Source of the DNA: a virus
Strand: one strand, 5' to 3'
DNA length: 57,206 bases
Virus record (IMG/VR): IMGVR_UViG_3300028666_000039
Span: 1 to 57,206 of that record
The translations under genes were made by a program, and so were the position numbers. The notes under the pieces were generated by a model, which was given only the letters and a program-made list of their open reading frames with translations, was not told the origin of the DNA and did not search any database. Positions 33,398 to 41,014 of this stretch are shown piece by piece (position 1 is the first letter of the stretch; every line of letters starts with the position of its first letter).

Positions 33398-33948
33398 TGC
33401 CTAGCACGTTCAAAGGTTTTCTCTACTACTTTACTTTCGTCGCTGTCGTGATCGTTATCTACCTTCTTGTCTGCAAGATCGCAGACGATTCCCCGGCGGC
33501 AAGGTCTCGACACCTCCTATCCTCAGACACCACGAGTAGTCAGGACTCGACGAAACCGAAAGTTATACTAAGCACTGTGAAGATTCCTGGCGTGACGGTT
33601 AAAGCTGAGACCAAGCCCGACACAATGAAAAGATACGTCGACTCACTCATCGCCAGGGCGAAGAAGGCCGACACACTCGAAGCTCTTATGCGTCACACGG
33701 CTGCACCCTACAGAGTGGCCTACGAAGATACTAACATAAGAGCAGTTGTCTACTGTGAACCAATAACTCACAGCGCTCGATTCGACACACTACTCATCAA
33801 GCCGATTCACTACGTCGAGAAGACCGTCACAAACACTGTCGAGGTGGAGAAACCCGTCCCTTGGTACGACACGCCAACTGCGGTAGTCTTTGAAACGCTG
33901 GGAGCGGTATATCTGATCTCACAAGCCTCCAAGGGACTTCGTGAGTAG
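33397..33948 (+). CDS. Membrane protein, possible spanin- or lysis-related
   Basis: A 183-residue protein with GTG start. One clear N-terminal membrane helix (LYYFTFVAVVIVIYLLVCKI), a soluble middle, and a weaker hydrophobic C-terminal stretch (TAVVFETLGAVYLISQA). Following the tail fibre operon, such a protein could take part in lysis, but no holin or spanin motif is seen. Confidence 0.6.
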   Translation: MPSTFKGFLYYFTFVAVVIVIYLLVCKIADDSPAARSRHLLSSDTTSSQDSTKPKVILSTVKIPGVTVKAETKPDTMKRYVDSLIARAKKADTLEALMRHTAAPYRVAYEDTNIRAVVYCEPITHSARFDTLLIKPIHYVEKTVTNTVEVEKPVPWYDTPTAVVFETLGAVYLISQASKGLRE

Positions 33949-34243
33949 TTGCTTCAAAGAGAAAATCCCCCGAGACAAAAAATACTTGTCATGGATTCGC
34001 ACACTCCCTTGCTGTGTTCGCAGTGCCGACTGTTCGGGACCGGTAGCGCCGCATCACACAGCAAGGGCGTTCGGAGGATTAAAGGGAAGTGACTACTCGT
34101 GCGTTCCGATCTGTTTTCATCATCACAACCTAGTGCAATACTACCAATGGAAGTTCAAGGACAGGTTTCACTTTATACCCGACGAGGACTATGCAAAAGA
34201 CAAATACTTTACCCGTTACAACGACCAGCGACAACTTCTTTAA
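33941..34243 (+). CDS. HNH-type nuclease, Ref/DUF968-like
   Basis: A 100-residue protein with the spacing of the Ref/YbcO (DUF968) HNH family: WIRTLPCCV, then APHHTARAFGGLKGSDYSCV (note H and PH), then PICFHHHNLVQ. Cys and His residues are placed for a bound metal ion. Ref is a RecA-dependent nuclease in phage P1; here a recombination or repair role is inferred. GTG start overlaps the previous gene by 8 bases. Confidence 0.7.
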   Translation: MSSCFKEKIPRDKKYLSWIRTLPCCVRSADCSGPVAPHHTARAFGGLKGSDYSCVPICFHHHNLVQYYQWKFKDRFHFIPDEDYAKDKYFTRYNDQRQLL

Positions 34244-34823
34244 TGGGCTGACACAGCTCCACGCGAACGCAGAGGTTTTTCGGAAGACGCTAGAGAGTTA
34301 CGACGACGATCAGCTCAACGTGATCTTCCACGGCCTCGAAGACGCTACGTCGGTGGCATGGATGCTACAGGCCGACATCATAGCCAATCTTCACTCAAGG
34401 GGGCGATACGGGGATAACGTCATAAAGGGAATCTCTCAATTTCTCAAAGTCCCAGAGAGGCGCATCTACGAACTCTATCAGATTCACAAGGAGATTCTTT
34501 CGCAGAGTCCCGAAGTGCGAGATCTTCCACTTGAGAAGTCGCACTTCGTCAATGCGCTAAGAGCGAAAAAATACGGCCAAGACCCGGTACATGTGCTAGA
34601 GAGTGCTGCTGACGATCTCTTGGGCGCGAATGCGATGCGACGAAAGATCGAGGCAAGGCCGCGAGTGACAGACACAACATTCTACGAACTCACCAAGTCC
34701 CGGCCCGACTGTAAGAGCGAGGACTTGAAACAAATTCAATACTTCTCCCCGTCTGCAAGGATAGTTGAATACGATGGCACAAACTACCTTGAAGTGTTCG
34801 GAAAAGAAATTTCACAAAACTAA
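34191..34823 (+). CDS. Hypothetical helical protein
   Basis: A 210-residue protein starting at ATG 34191 behind GACGAGG and overlapping the nuclease gene by 53 bases. It has a central region (AWMLQADIIANLHSRGRYGD, VPERRIYELYQIHKEIL) with a helix-turn-helix feel, and could bind DNA. No family recognised. Confidence 0.6.
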   Translation: MQKTNTLPVTTTSDNFFNGLTQLHANAEVFRKTLESYDDDQLNVIFHGLEDATSVAWMLQADIIANLHSRGRYGDNVIKGISQFLKVPERRIYELYQIHKEILSQSPEVRDLPLEKSHFVNALRAKKYGQDPVHVLESAADDLLGANAMRRKIEARPRVTDTTFYELTKSRPDCKSEDLKQIQYFSPSARIVEYDGTNYLEVFGKEISQN

Positions 34824-34832
34824 GGACTATCC

Positions 34833-35513
34833 ATGAAACAATGGTTTCGCAGTTTCTACCTCGCTACCCGTGAAGACCTTGTTACGTTCATCACTCTCGC
34901 GGCCTGCGTTCTCTTTACGATGTCGCTGTTCTTCAATCCGTTTATCGGAGTCTTCGATAAGCTGCTAATCACGATTCTCTGTCTCACGGTTTTGCATCTC
35001 AGAGGAATGGGGTTGCAGATTCAGTCTCACGAATACTTTGGCTTCCATCTTCTCGCTGTCAATAATTCGTATGCGATCTTGCTGGGCTGGCTGACTATAG
35101 CGCTCACGACGAAAGAGACATACGAAGGAATTTCGGACGCGCTTCGTTTCCGCAAGGAGAATGTCGCGCACTGTTGCGCGGCTTTTGGGTCAATAGCTGT
35201 TGACGAGTGCGGTTTCGTAGGAATCATTATGCACAATGGAGTGCGAATGGTGGCGGAATATGATGGCACCACGGTCAGTCCTGGCTTCCAGGGCATCCAG
35301 TTGTTCAACGATAAGGGGCCGTATCTGACACACGCCTTCAATAAGAAGGGCGCACGCATCTCAAGAATTATGCACGTCAGGGCCGGTCAACGCTGGGTGA
35401 GCAACAGGCCGAAGGTCATTGGCAGCGTCCGAGTAGGCCAGCTTCCGTTCGTGATGCCCTTCTCTGAGTCGTGGCCATTAATTCGCAAGGCGCTCATTGA
35501 TAGTCAGTGGTAA
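34833..35513 (+). CDS. Membrane protein with two or three transmembrane helices
   Basis: A 226-residue protein. Hydrophobic segments at about 17-37 (DLVTFITLAACVLFTMSLFF), 41-58 and 74-92 (NSYAILLGWLTIALTT), then a soluble C-terminal domain of about 120 residues (GFVGIIMHNGVRMVAEYDGT). A family A palindrome is read in frame as AHCCA between the membrane part and the soluble domain (35165-35180). Function unknown. It overlaps the methyltransferase gene by 17 bases. Confidence 0.6.
   Translation: MKQWFRSFYLATREDLVTFITLAACVLFTMSLFFNPFIGVFDKLLITILCLTVLHLRGMGLQIQSHEYFGFHLLAVNNSYAILLGWLTIALTTKETYEGISDALRFRKENVAHCCAAFGSIAVDECGFVGIIMHNGVRMVAEYDGTTVSPGFQGIQLFNDKGPYLTHAFNKKGARISRIMHVRAGQRWVSNRPKVIGSVRVGQLPFVMPFSESWPLIRKALIDSQW
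35165..35180. repeat. Palindrome family A copy (CGCGCACTGTTGCGCG)
   Basis: Coding copy at the domain junction of the membrane protein gene, encoding AHCCA. Confidence 0.85.
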
Positions 35514-36717
35514 TAGCCTCGACTACCTTCCGACTCACCCCGAGAAAAGTGTCCAGCTATGCGTGACGAGTCCGCCTTACTTTCAACTCCGCAATTACGG
35601 AACACCCCCGGTTAGGTTCGGAGGCGATCCTAATTGTGGACATAGGTGGCACCAATCAAAAGCTACCCTGCTGCACGACAATAGAAACGCTCTCCACGGG
35701 AAGCAGGATGCAGTTATCGGAGAGCGCGGGCAGACGCATATCAATTCAAAGACGTTACTCTTTTCCTCAACCTGCGAGATATGTGGGATGTGGGAAGGGC
35801 AACTCGGACTAGAACCCACTGTCGATATGTTCGTCGAGCACTTACTTCAAATCTTCAAAGGAGTGAAACGAGTACTCAGGGATGATGGAGTCCTCTTCGT
35901 GAACATGGGGGACTCCTACGGCAATGGTCGGAAGGGGATGGCGAATAAATCGCTTCTCATGGTACCCGAACGATTCGCGATAGCGATGTGCGACGACGGA
36001 TGGACGCTCAGGAATAAGATCGTTTGGGCTAAACAGGAATACAATGGCAAAGACAACAAAGTCTACGGCAAGGCGTTACCGAGTTCTGCAACCGACAGGC
36101 TCTCGTCAGCATGGGAAGTCATTTACTTCTTCTCAAAGACTAGTCGATGCAAGTCGCGAATCGGGAACGTTGGTTTACCTTACACCGAAGAGACGGTCGG
36201 CAGGATCAATCGGGCTTTCAAGCTCATCGAAAAGACTGGCGCTGCTTGTACCGACGATAATAAAAGCGAGTGGGATAAACCTTGTGAAACTGGGAGCGAT
36301 GGATTAAGACATCGAGTCTATTCCAAGTTTCTGAAAGACAAAGCGCCGCTAGAGATGGTGAGAAAGCAAAGACGGAAGTTACCCGATCTATGGAGAATCA
36401 ACACACAGTCGTTTCGTGGCGCACACTACGCGACATATCCGCCGCTCTTGCCATTGCTGCCAATCCTAATGTTCACCGATCCGGGCGATGTCGTTCTAGA
36501 CCCGTTCGCCGGTTCCGGAACCACTCTTAAGGTGACTGATTCACTGAAAAGAGTCCCGTTGGGGATTGAAATTGGAGAAGCAAATGTGGAGATCATTAAC
36601 CATAGAATGAGAGAGGATGCTGAGACGCATTTCATCAGAAACATCGTCAAGGATTCCTTCCCCGATGTCTACGCGGAGCTTTTTCCGGCTGATTCTGTCC
36701 AGTTGAGTTGTCTATGA
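35497..36717 (+). CDS. DNA methyltransferase (N4/N6 amino type)
   Basis: A 406-residue enzyme with catalytic motif IV TSPPY near residues 24-28 and SAM-binding motif I FAGSGTT at about 338-344, i.e. the IV-before-I order of beta-class amino methyltransferases. SPPY is common in N4-cytosine and some N6-adenine enzymes. A Cys/His insert (PNCGHRWH then CEICGMW) looks like a zinc finger. TTG 35497 gives the normal start of the family (IVSGNSLDYL). No partner restriction gene is seen, so it is probably an orphan enzyme for anti-restriction or regulation. Confidence 0.88.
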   Translation: MIVSGNSLDYLPTHPEKSVQLCVTSPPYFQLRNYGTPPVRFGGDPNCGHRWHQSKATLLHDNRNALHGKQDAVIGERGQTHINSKTLLFSSTCEICGMWEGQLGLEPTVDMFVEHLLQIFKGVKRVLRDDGVLFVNMGDSYGNGRKGMANKSLLMVPERFAIAMCDDGWTLRNKIVWAKQEYNGKDNKVYGKALPSSATDRLSSAWEVIYFFSKTSRCKSRIGNVGLPYTEETVGRINRAFKLIEKTGAACTDDNKSEWDKPCETGSDGLRHRVYSKFLKDKAPLEMVRKQRRKLPDLWRINTQSFRGAHYATYPPLLPLLPILMFTDPGDVVLDPFAGSGTTLKVTDSLKRVPLGIEIGEANVEIINHRMREDAETHFIRNIVKDSFPDVYAELFPADSVQLSCL

Positions 36718-37541
36718 GGCAACCACTCACCATTAACACGCCTCGCGACGAGAAACACACACAGAAACTCGTGAGGATGTCGGATCACGTGACGCTTGGA
36801 TATGTCGCGCGGTCGTTTATCGCGGCCAAGCGCCGGTCCGGAGCTAAGCCGGGTTACAGGAAGAAGCTGAAACAGTCACTCGACATTCTCAAGCCGCTCT
36901 GGAACGAGCCGATTAAGGAATTGGGGCAGAGAAACATAAGAGTCTGCCTCGAAGATCAGGTTAAGCGAGTAAGTTGGGGGACATACGTCCGGCGAAGTCA
37001 TATCCTGGCCGACTTCTTCGAGTTCGCTAAGGGTAAATCCTTAGTTCTCTACAATTTTGTAAGGGCACAGCCTTACGAACGGAGCGAGCGGTTGAGATTC
37101 TTCACGAGGGGGCAACTAGACCTGATTTTTAGAGCACTTCCACAGGGAAGGCTCAGAGACGCTTGCCTGATAATTTATCACACGGGAGCGAAGACCGTCG
37201 AATTGAGACATATCAAGGGAACGCGGTCGATGTTTGGCTCGACTATATTCTTAGACAGGCGTTCGCTTCCATGCCCGGCGCATCTTCTCAGCATGGTTGA
37301 GCGGTACACGAGATACAATCCACGCCGGATCCCGCGCGAGTTCAAGGAGTTCATGTCGAAGATGGAGTTCGCCGGAGATTTAAGCTACTTACGGAATTCA
37401 CACTTTATGCGGCTCTACGTGAACGATACGCCGCACGAGATCATTTCAAAAATTCACGACGTAAAGATGGTCGAGAACAAGTTCCACTTCATGTCACCAT
37501 CGAGTTACCGTCCCAACACCGACTTCACGGATTACCTATAA
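36714..37541 (+). CDS. Degenerate tyrosine recombinase-like protein
   Basis: A 275-residue protein laid out like a tyrosine recombinase: SAM-like N-terminal domain (about 28-110), then FFTRGQLDLIFRAL and IIYHTGAKTVELRHIK, which align with the first catalytic block but carry Lys160 where Arg is expected. H230-FM-R233 could be the HxxR box and His248 the next histidine. The position nine residues on, where the nucleophilic Tyr belongs, is Phe257. If this alignment holds the protein binds DNA but cannot cut it. It overlaps the methyltransferase gene by ATGA. Confidence 0.55.
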   Translation: MRQPLTINTPRDEKHTQKLVRMSDHVTLGYVARSFIAAKRRSGAKPGYRKKLKQSLDILKPLWNEPIKELGQRNIRVCLEDQVKRVSWGTYVRRSHILADFFEFAKGKSLVLYNFVRAQPYERSERLRFFTRGQLDLIFRALPQGRLRDACLIIYHTGAKTVELRHIKGTRSMFGSTIFLDRRSLPCPAHLLSMVERYTRYNPRRIPREFKEFMSKMEFAGDLSYLRNSHFMRLYVNDTPHEIISKIHDVKMVENKFHFMSPSSYRPNTDFTDYL

Positions 37542-37549
37542 GGAATTGA

Positions 37550-37771
37550 ATGGGAACAGATCCAAGGAAAGAGACAGCAAGTGTCACGGAAGAAACTGGT
37601 TGCATTGACCAGGTGAAAGGCATCGTCGAATACATCGAGAATCACGTCAACGATCTCACGGTACCGCTGAGTCACCGAATGGAAGTTGTCAGACTTCTCA
37701 GCGACGGAGTAGTCAGAATGACTGGCGTTTTAGTTCAACACGCCGAACTATTGAACGCGAGTCCAAATTGA
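37550..37771 (+). CDS. Hypothetical protein, 73 residues
   Basis: A small helical protein (IDQVKGIVEYIENHVNDL, MEVVRLLSDGVVRMTGVLV) with an AAGGAATTGA ribosome-binding region before the ATG. It overlaps the next gene by 4 bases. No family recognised. Confidence 0.55.
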   Translation: MGTDPRKETASVTEETGCIDQVKGIVEYIENHVNDLTVPLSHRMEVVRLLSDGVVRMTGVLVQHAELLNASPN

Positions 37772-37989
37772 CAAAGAAAGAAGACGCGATCAAGGCTACC
37801 AGGCTCTTAATTGAGGGCTGTGCTATTCATCCGAGCTACAGAGCAAAAAAAGCTCCCAGGACTGAATGCCGGGACTGTGCTGCGGTATGGAAAGCAGCTT
37901 TAACGGTGATGTCATACGCCGACGAAAAGAAGTTCAGGAGACCCAATACTATTGAAGCGAATCCTAATCCTGCTGTGGAAGCTAGATAA
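37768..37989 (+). CDS. Hypothetical Cys-containing protein, 73 residues
   Basis: TTG start in an overlap with the preceding stop. The residues CAIHP and CRDCAAVW suggest a small metal-binding unit. No family recognised. Confidence 0.5.
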   Translation: MTKKEDAIKATRLLIEGCAIHPSYRAKKAPRTECRDCAAVWKAALTVMSYADEKKFRRPNTIEANPNPAVEAR

Positions 37990-38191
37990 TTTTCAGTTCT
38001 TGCAGTTCCGGCGAATGCTCGACGTTTACGTCAAGAGACTTTACGATCTGCGGGACGTTCCCGATCGGACCACTCAACTGGGCTACATACTACCGCGAAT
38101 TCACGCAGACCTGCTTTCCTACATTCAACGAGAAGAGGAAAGAGCGAAGAACCCAAACCATTTCATAACGGAGACAAAGAAGAAGAAATGA
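37952..38191 (+). CDS. Hypothetical basic protein, 79 residues
   Basis: TTG start; overlaps the gene before by 38 bases and the next by 4. Helical, basic C-terminal tail (ITETKKKK). The start could lie further downstream (ATG 38015, in RRMLDVYVK), which would remove the long overlap. Confidence 0.45.
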   Translation: MKRILILLWKLDNFQFLQFRRMLDVYVKRLYDLRDVPDRTTQLGYILPRIHADLLSYIQREEERAKNPNHFITETKKKK

Positions 38192-38649
38192 CTCGGACAC
38201 AAGTAACCAATAGGGAGATCGGAGCGGCAATAGACTCAGCGGTTAAGGTCTTTGCCGGGATAACGGACAATGCAATTCACGGCGACTGTCACGGTTCTAT
38301 TTCGCAGAGCATGCTCTCTGTCGAGAACGCGGTAAGAATGAACAGTAGAACCCTTCTCGGATCAGAGTTGCTCGAACTCGCGATAAGATGCCTCTTCGCT
38401 GTCAAGGCGATCTCAGGAATGAAGCAGGGAGCAGTTTCCGCGACCCTCAATCTCAAGATGTATGGAACTCTGAGCAAGAAGGGGTTTGGCGCGTTCGCCT
38501 CGTCGCACGAGATACTCGGTGTGATAACCGAGGAATACAAGGAATACACAGAAGCGTTCAGCGAGAACGTAGATGCTATCATCTCTGAGCTTTACGACAT
38601 AGCGGTGGTAGCGGTCTTCGGAGTAGCGTCACTCAATTACTTGGACTGA
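38188..38649 (+). CDS. MazG-like nucleotide pyrophosphohydrolase fold
   Basis: A 153-residue helical protein. The second half (ASSHEILGVITEEYKEYTEA, then SELYDIAVVAVFGV) follows the MazG/DUF550 pattern: a helix with ExxE-type acidic pair (EEYKE) followed by a second helix with ELxDxA. Such proteins hydrolyse nucleoside triphosphates or modified nucleotides in housecleaning. It may connect with the ASCH and Nmad1 proteins of this phage. Confidence 0.6.
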   Translation: MTRTQVTNREIGAAIDSAVKVFAGITDNAIHGDCHGSISQSMLSVENAVRMNSRTLLGSELLELAIRCLFAVKAISGMKQGAVSATLNLKMYGTLSKKGFGAFASSHEILGVITEEYKEYTEAFSENVDAIISELYDIAVVAVFGVASLNYLD

Positions 38650-38906
38650 TGACTATGACGGACGAATTCACTCGCGAATACATGAGCGTTCCGCCGCCGC
38701 CTATGGCGATGACCGAGAAGCAGAAAGAACGAATCGACAGCATGGACTTCGAGACAATGCTGGGCCTCTGGCGCTTCGCCAAGGACGGCGATCCGATGTT
38801 CCAAGGAGGGACTGGGATTTACTTCAAAGAAGAGATGGGAAGGAAAGACCATGCGCTACCTCCGGGCGAACACGCGCGAATTTCAAAAAAAATAGCATGG
38901 CGATAA
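38649..38906 (+). CDS. Hypothetical protein, 85 residues
   Basis: Starts at ATG 38649 (or 38655) in a TGATG overlap. Contains PPPPMAMTEKQKERIDSMDF and a FETMLGLWRFAKDGDPMFQG segment; no family recognised. Confidence 0.5.
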   Translation: MTMTDEFTREYMSVPPPPMAMTEKQKERIDSMDFETMLGLWRFAKDGDPMFQGGTGIYFKEEMGRKDHALPPGEHARISKKIAWR

Positions 38907-39211
38907 TGAACTACACAGAAAGCGCAAAGAAGGAAGTCCGCGCAATGTGGGAGGTAAGTAAGCCGTTGATCGACGAGCCGATCTTCCCGAGGAACGCCTG
39001 TCTCTATAAGCTAACCGAGTCGGAAGTCATCGCCCTGCGAAAGAGGATCGAGCACCTGGCAAGCGTTCAAGAAATACATCCGCCCAGCGAAGCTAGGTAT
39101 GAACCCGCTTACAGGATGTGCCCGAAATGCCAAGAAGAATTCAATATGTATGGCGGGTGTAAATGCAACGGCTATACGACAGGATTAGCGGAAAGCGTTC
39201 CAAGTCTATGA
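38897..39211 (+). CDS. Hypothetical protein with a C-terminal zinc-ribbon-like motif
   Basis: A 104-residue protein; residues 75-95 (MCPKCQEEFNMYGGCKCNG) place four cysteines as CxxC and CxC. The N-terminal part is helical. Overlaps its neighbours by 10 and 4 bases. Confidence 0.55.
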   Translation: MAIMNYTESAKKEVRAMWEVSKPLIDEPIFPRNACLYKLTESEVIALRKRIEHLASVQEIHPPSEARYEPAYRMCPKCQEEFNMYGGCKCNGYTTGLAESVPSL

Positions 39212-39639
39212 AGGTCATTACTCTTTGGCAGCCCTGGGCGACGTGGGTTATGCTAGGATGGAAGACTATCGAGACGCGAACGCATAATCGGTTTAAGTGT
39301 CTCGCCGGTCAGACGATTGGGATTCATGCAGCGAAAAAGTATGATGCGAACGCCGCTTCTTGGGCTACTCCTTGGATGAGTGATGACGAAATGCTTTGGT
39401 ATACTCGTCTTGACTATTCAGAGGGAGTACTGCTCGGCACGGTCGATGTAGTTTGTGCAGGAAAACTCAGTGGCGTGGATTCGTGGAATGCTATGATCGA
39501 CTGCAACGAATCTACTTATGCGAGATATGGGTTACGCCTCAGAAACCCTGTCATATTCAATATACCAATCCCAGTCAAGGGCAAGCAGGGAATATGGACT
39601 TACGAAATAGAAGGGAAACTATGCAAGAAGTCACACTAG
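39208..39639 (+). CDS. ASCH/PUA-like domain protein
   Basis: A 143-residue protein that opens with VITLWQPWATWVMLGWKTIE and continues TRTHNR and GIHAAKK, the diagnostic pattern of ASCH domains (PUA superfamily). These small phage proteins bind RNA or modified nucleotides; some are nucleases. The ATG at 39208 overlaps the previous stop and is preferred to an in-frame ATG at 39163. Confidence 0.8.
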   Translation: MKVITLWQPWATWVMLGWKTIETRTHNRFKCLAGQTIGIHAAKKYDANAASWATPWMSDDEMLWYTRLDYSEGVLLGTVDVVCAGKLSGVDSWNAMIDCNESTYARYGLRLRNPVIFNIPIPVKGKQGIWTYEIEGKLCKKSH

Positions 39640-39887
39640 ATGTCAAAGTGAAAGAGGGCGGAAGGTGTTGGGTTCGGAACTATCGAAGAAAGGGCAAACC
39701 CTGGGAAACTGGGACGGTGAAGATAGTGACAGCCACAATCTACAATGATAACTCGTACCGACTTTCGTATTATGTGAAGTTGGTTCGTGTGTCCGAGCCT
39801 CGGCGGAGAAACGGCCGCGAGATTCACAACCTGTATCTGACTGTGAACCATCGGGACATCGAACCATTCCAGCCGGAGGTGCGATGA
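39621..39887 (+). CDS. Hypothetical protein, 88 residues
   Basis: ATG 39621 has AGAAGGGA upstream and begins inside the ASCH gene; the frame is open further upstream but without start signals. Beta-strand rich and basic (VKEGGRCWVRNYRRKGKPWE), possibly a small nucleic-acid-binding fold. No family recognised. Confidence 0.5.
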   Translation: MQEVTLDVKVKEGGRCWVRNYRRKGKPWETGTVKIVTATIYNDNSYRLSYYVKLVRVSEPRRRNGREIHNLYLTVNHRDIEPFQPEVR

Positions 39888-40081
39888 AGGACACCGTAGA
39901 AATGCGTCGGAAGCTGTTCAATCACCTTTGCGACGAGCACGATCTCGTGCTTTTCGACTCGGAGTTGGACGAAATCATCCGAATTGTCATGGGTGAACCT
40001 AAGCAAAGTCTTCTCTCTCGATTTATGGAATGGGTGAGATCGCTCGATATTTACGTTCCAACGTTCCCTGTGTTTGAATGA
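39884..40081 (+). CDS. Hypothetical protein, 65 residues, end of the second operon
   Basis: A small helical protein (MRRKLFNHLCDEHDLVLF, SRFMEWVRSL) overlapping its predecessor by 4 bases. A terminator follows within 50 bases, so it closes the operon that began at 32.94 kb. Confidence 0.55.
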   Translation: MKDTVEMRRKLFNHLCDEHDLVLFDSELDEIIRIVMGEPKQSLLSRFMEWVRSLDIYVPTFPVFE

Positions 40082-40130
40082 ACGAACTCAACCTTCTAGC
40101 GTTATAGGCTCGGGTAAAGTCCTGGGCATC

Positions 40131-40165
40131 GCCCCTGGCGTAGATTCTTACGTCGGGGGCTTTTT
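40131..40165 (+). terminator. Rho-independent terminator of the second rightward operon
   Basis: Stem GCCCCTGGCGTA (40131-40142) with TACGTCGGGGGC (40149-40160), two G-T pairs, loop GATTCT, then TTTTT (40161-40165). Confidence 0.88.
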
Positions 40166-40169
40166 GTTG

Positions 40170-40198
40170 TTGACAAAAGGCATTCATCTCCCTATATT
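40170..40198 (+). promoter_or_regulatory. Consensus promoter after the terminator
   Basis: TTGACA (40170-40175), 17 bp, TATATT (40193-40198). It begins five bases after the T-tract of the preceding terminator and faces a second terminator about 90 bp on. Confidence 0.75.
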
Positions 40199-40204
40199 GC
40201 GATG

Positions 40205-40285
40205 TCGTGAAAGGTGGAGGCTGGTTACTTGCACCTATGAATTCATCGACAATTCCCCGGTAGCTCCCCGCTCCGGGGTTTTTAT
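40205..40285 (+). ncRNA. Candidate small RNA (about 80 nt)
   Basis: The interval runs from the predicted start point of the 40170 promoter to a terminator: CCCCGG (40255-40260) with CCGGGG (40273-40278), or the shorter CCCCG-CTC-CGGGG (40266-40278), followed by TTTTTATTTT. There is no convincing ORF (the ATG at 40238 gives 8 codons without a proper ribosome-binding site). The two alternative stems could make it a switchable leader, but no gene follows for 800 bp, so a free small RNA is more likely. Its sequence matches no RNA family I know. Confidence 0.5.
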
Positions 40286-40517
40286 TTTCATCAAACTTTG
40301 TGGTAAAAGTCGATCGCACCACACATCCTTGATAAGCCTAAAACGTCCCCTTCGTTTTCAAGGGTTTACGAACGTCCGTTTTCTGAATTTGCGATATGAG
40401 CGACGATAATTTCTAGACCATCCAATCTACCATTCCCCTCCGAGATCGTATTAATACGCCCCATCCTTGGCGCAATGCCTACCCATTATAGCATAGAATC
40501 TATCTCGCTGATAGTCT

Positions 40518-40535
40518 ATACGATACTTATCGTAT
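40518..40535. repeat. 18-bp palindrome ATACGATA-CT-TATCGTAT
   Basis: Perfect 8-bp arms. The half-site TATCGTAT also overlaps the -10 box of the promoter at 32.88 kb. Confidence 0.7.
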
Positions 40536-40573
40536 CTACGACGAAATAGGTCGGGATTAAAAAATCAAATGAT

Positions 40574-40587
40574 TGCGGTTTTCCGCA
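40574..40587. repeat. Palindrome family B copy (TGCGGTTTTCCGCA)
   Basis: Noncoding copy with a TTTT centre in place of the usual WCGW. Confidence 0.7.
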
Positions 40588-40712
40588 TTATTCAATTTTC
40601 AGACCCCGGATTTTGGCCGATATTCAGTTTGGGAGTCTGATCTAGCGATAGGGGAGGACCGAACCTGGCGACCCCCTTCCCCCCGGGCACTTCCTAAAAA
40701 ATACCCTTGTTT

Positions 40713-40745
40713 TCACTTGTGATAATATAAGATTATCACAAGTGA
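40713..40745. repeat. Large inverted repeat with 14-bp arms
   Basis: TCACTTGTGATAAT (40713-40726), spacer ATAAG, ATTATCACAAGTGA (40732-40745), arms perfectly complementary. The half-site ATTATCACAAG recurs at 54721-54731 at the start of a promoter transcript. Confidence 0.9.
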
Positions 40746-40908
40746 GTAGTATTTTTCGGGTCTTGTCACCTATGTTTTGAGGTATTTTTTTATTGTTACC
40801 TATGTATATATATTTTTTTATTGTTTTTTTTCGCACACTTCCCGTCTCCTTTTTTCATTGCTTATTTCCGCAAAGTATCGCTTTTGTTTTATCTTTACTG
40901 CATACGTT

Positions 40909-40924
40909 CGCGCAACAGTGCGCG
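40909..40924. repeat. Palindrome family A copy (CGCGCAACAGTGCGCG)
   Basis: Noncoding copy, about 90 bp before the promoter at 41015. Confidence 0.85.
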
Positions 40925-41014
40925 GACATTGATTCACTGCTAAAAAATAAAGCTTAGTTCATTGTAACTCATTAGATAATCATAGCTTAGAAACTATAAA
41001 TATAGTGATGATAT

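Larger units (their letters stand above)
40286..41014. other. Gene-free, AT-rich region with inverted repeats (origin candidate)
   Basis: No plausible gene in 729 bp. It holds the palindrome ATACGATA-CT-TATCGTAT (40518-40535), a family B copy (40574-40587), a 14-bp inverted repeat (40713-40745), then an AT-rich stretch (about 40740-40850) with ACCTATGT and TTTTTTTATTGTT each present twice, and a family A copy (40909-40924). Inverted repeats next to an easily melted stretch are what a replication origin or partition site looks like; nothing proves which. Confidence 0.45.

Noticed and set aside
25752-36525. Identical 18-mer CCGGTTCCGGAACCACTC in the tape measure and methyltransferase genes
   Set aside because: In both places it encodes Gly-Ser-Gly-Thr-Thr like residues; shared amino acids and codon use explain it better than a functional site.
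14580-37775. TTGACA hexamers at about 14586 and 37767
   Set aside because: Both lie at gene ends or starts without a fitting -10 box at 16-18 bp.
40074-40409. 111-codon open frame on the plus strand
   Set aside because: It runs through two terminators and a promoter, overlaps nothing conserved and reads like noncoding sequence.
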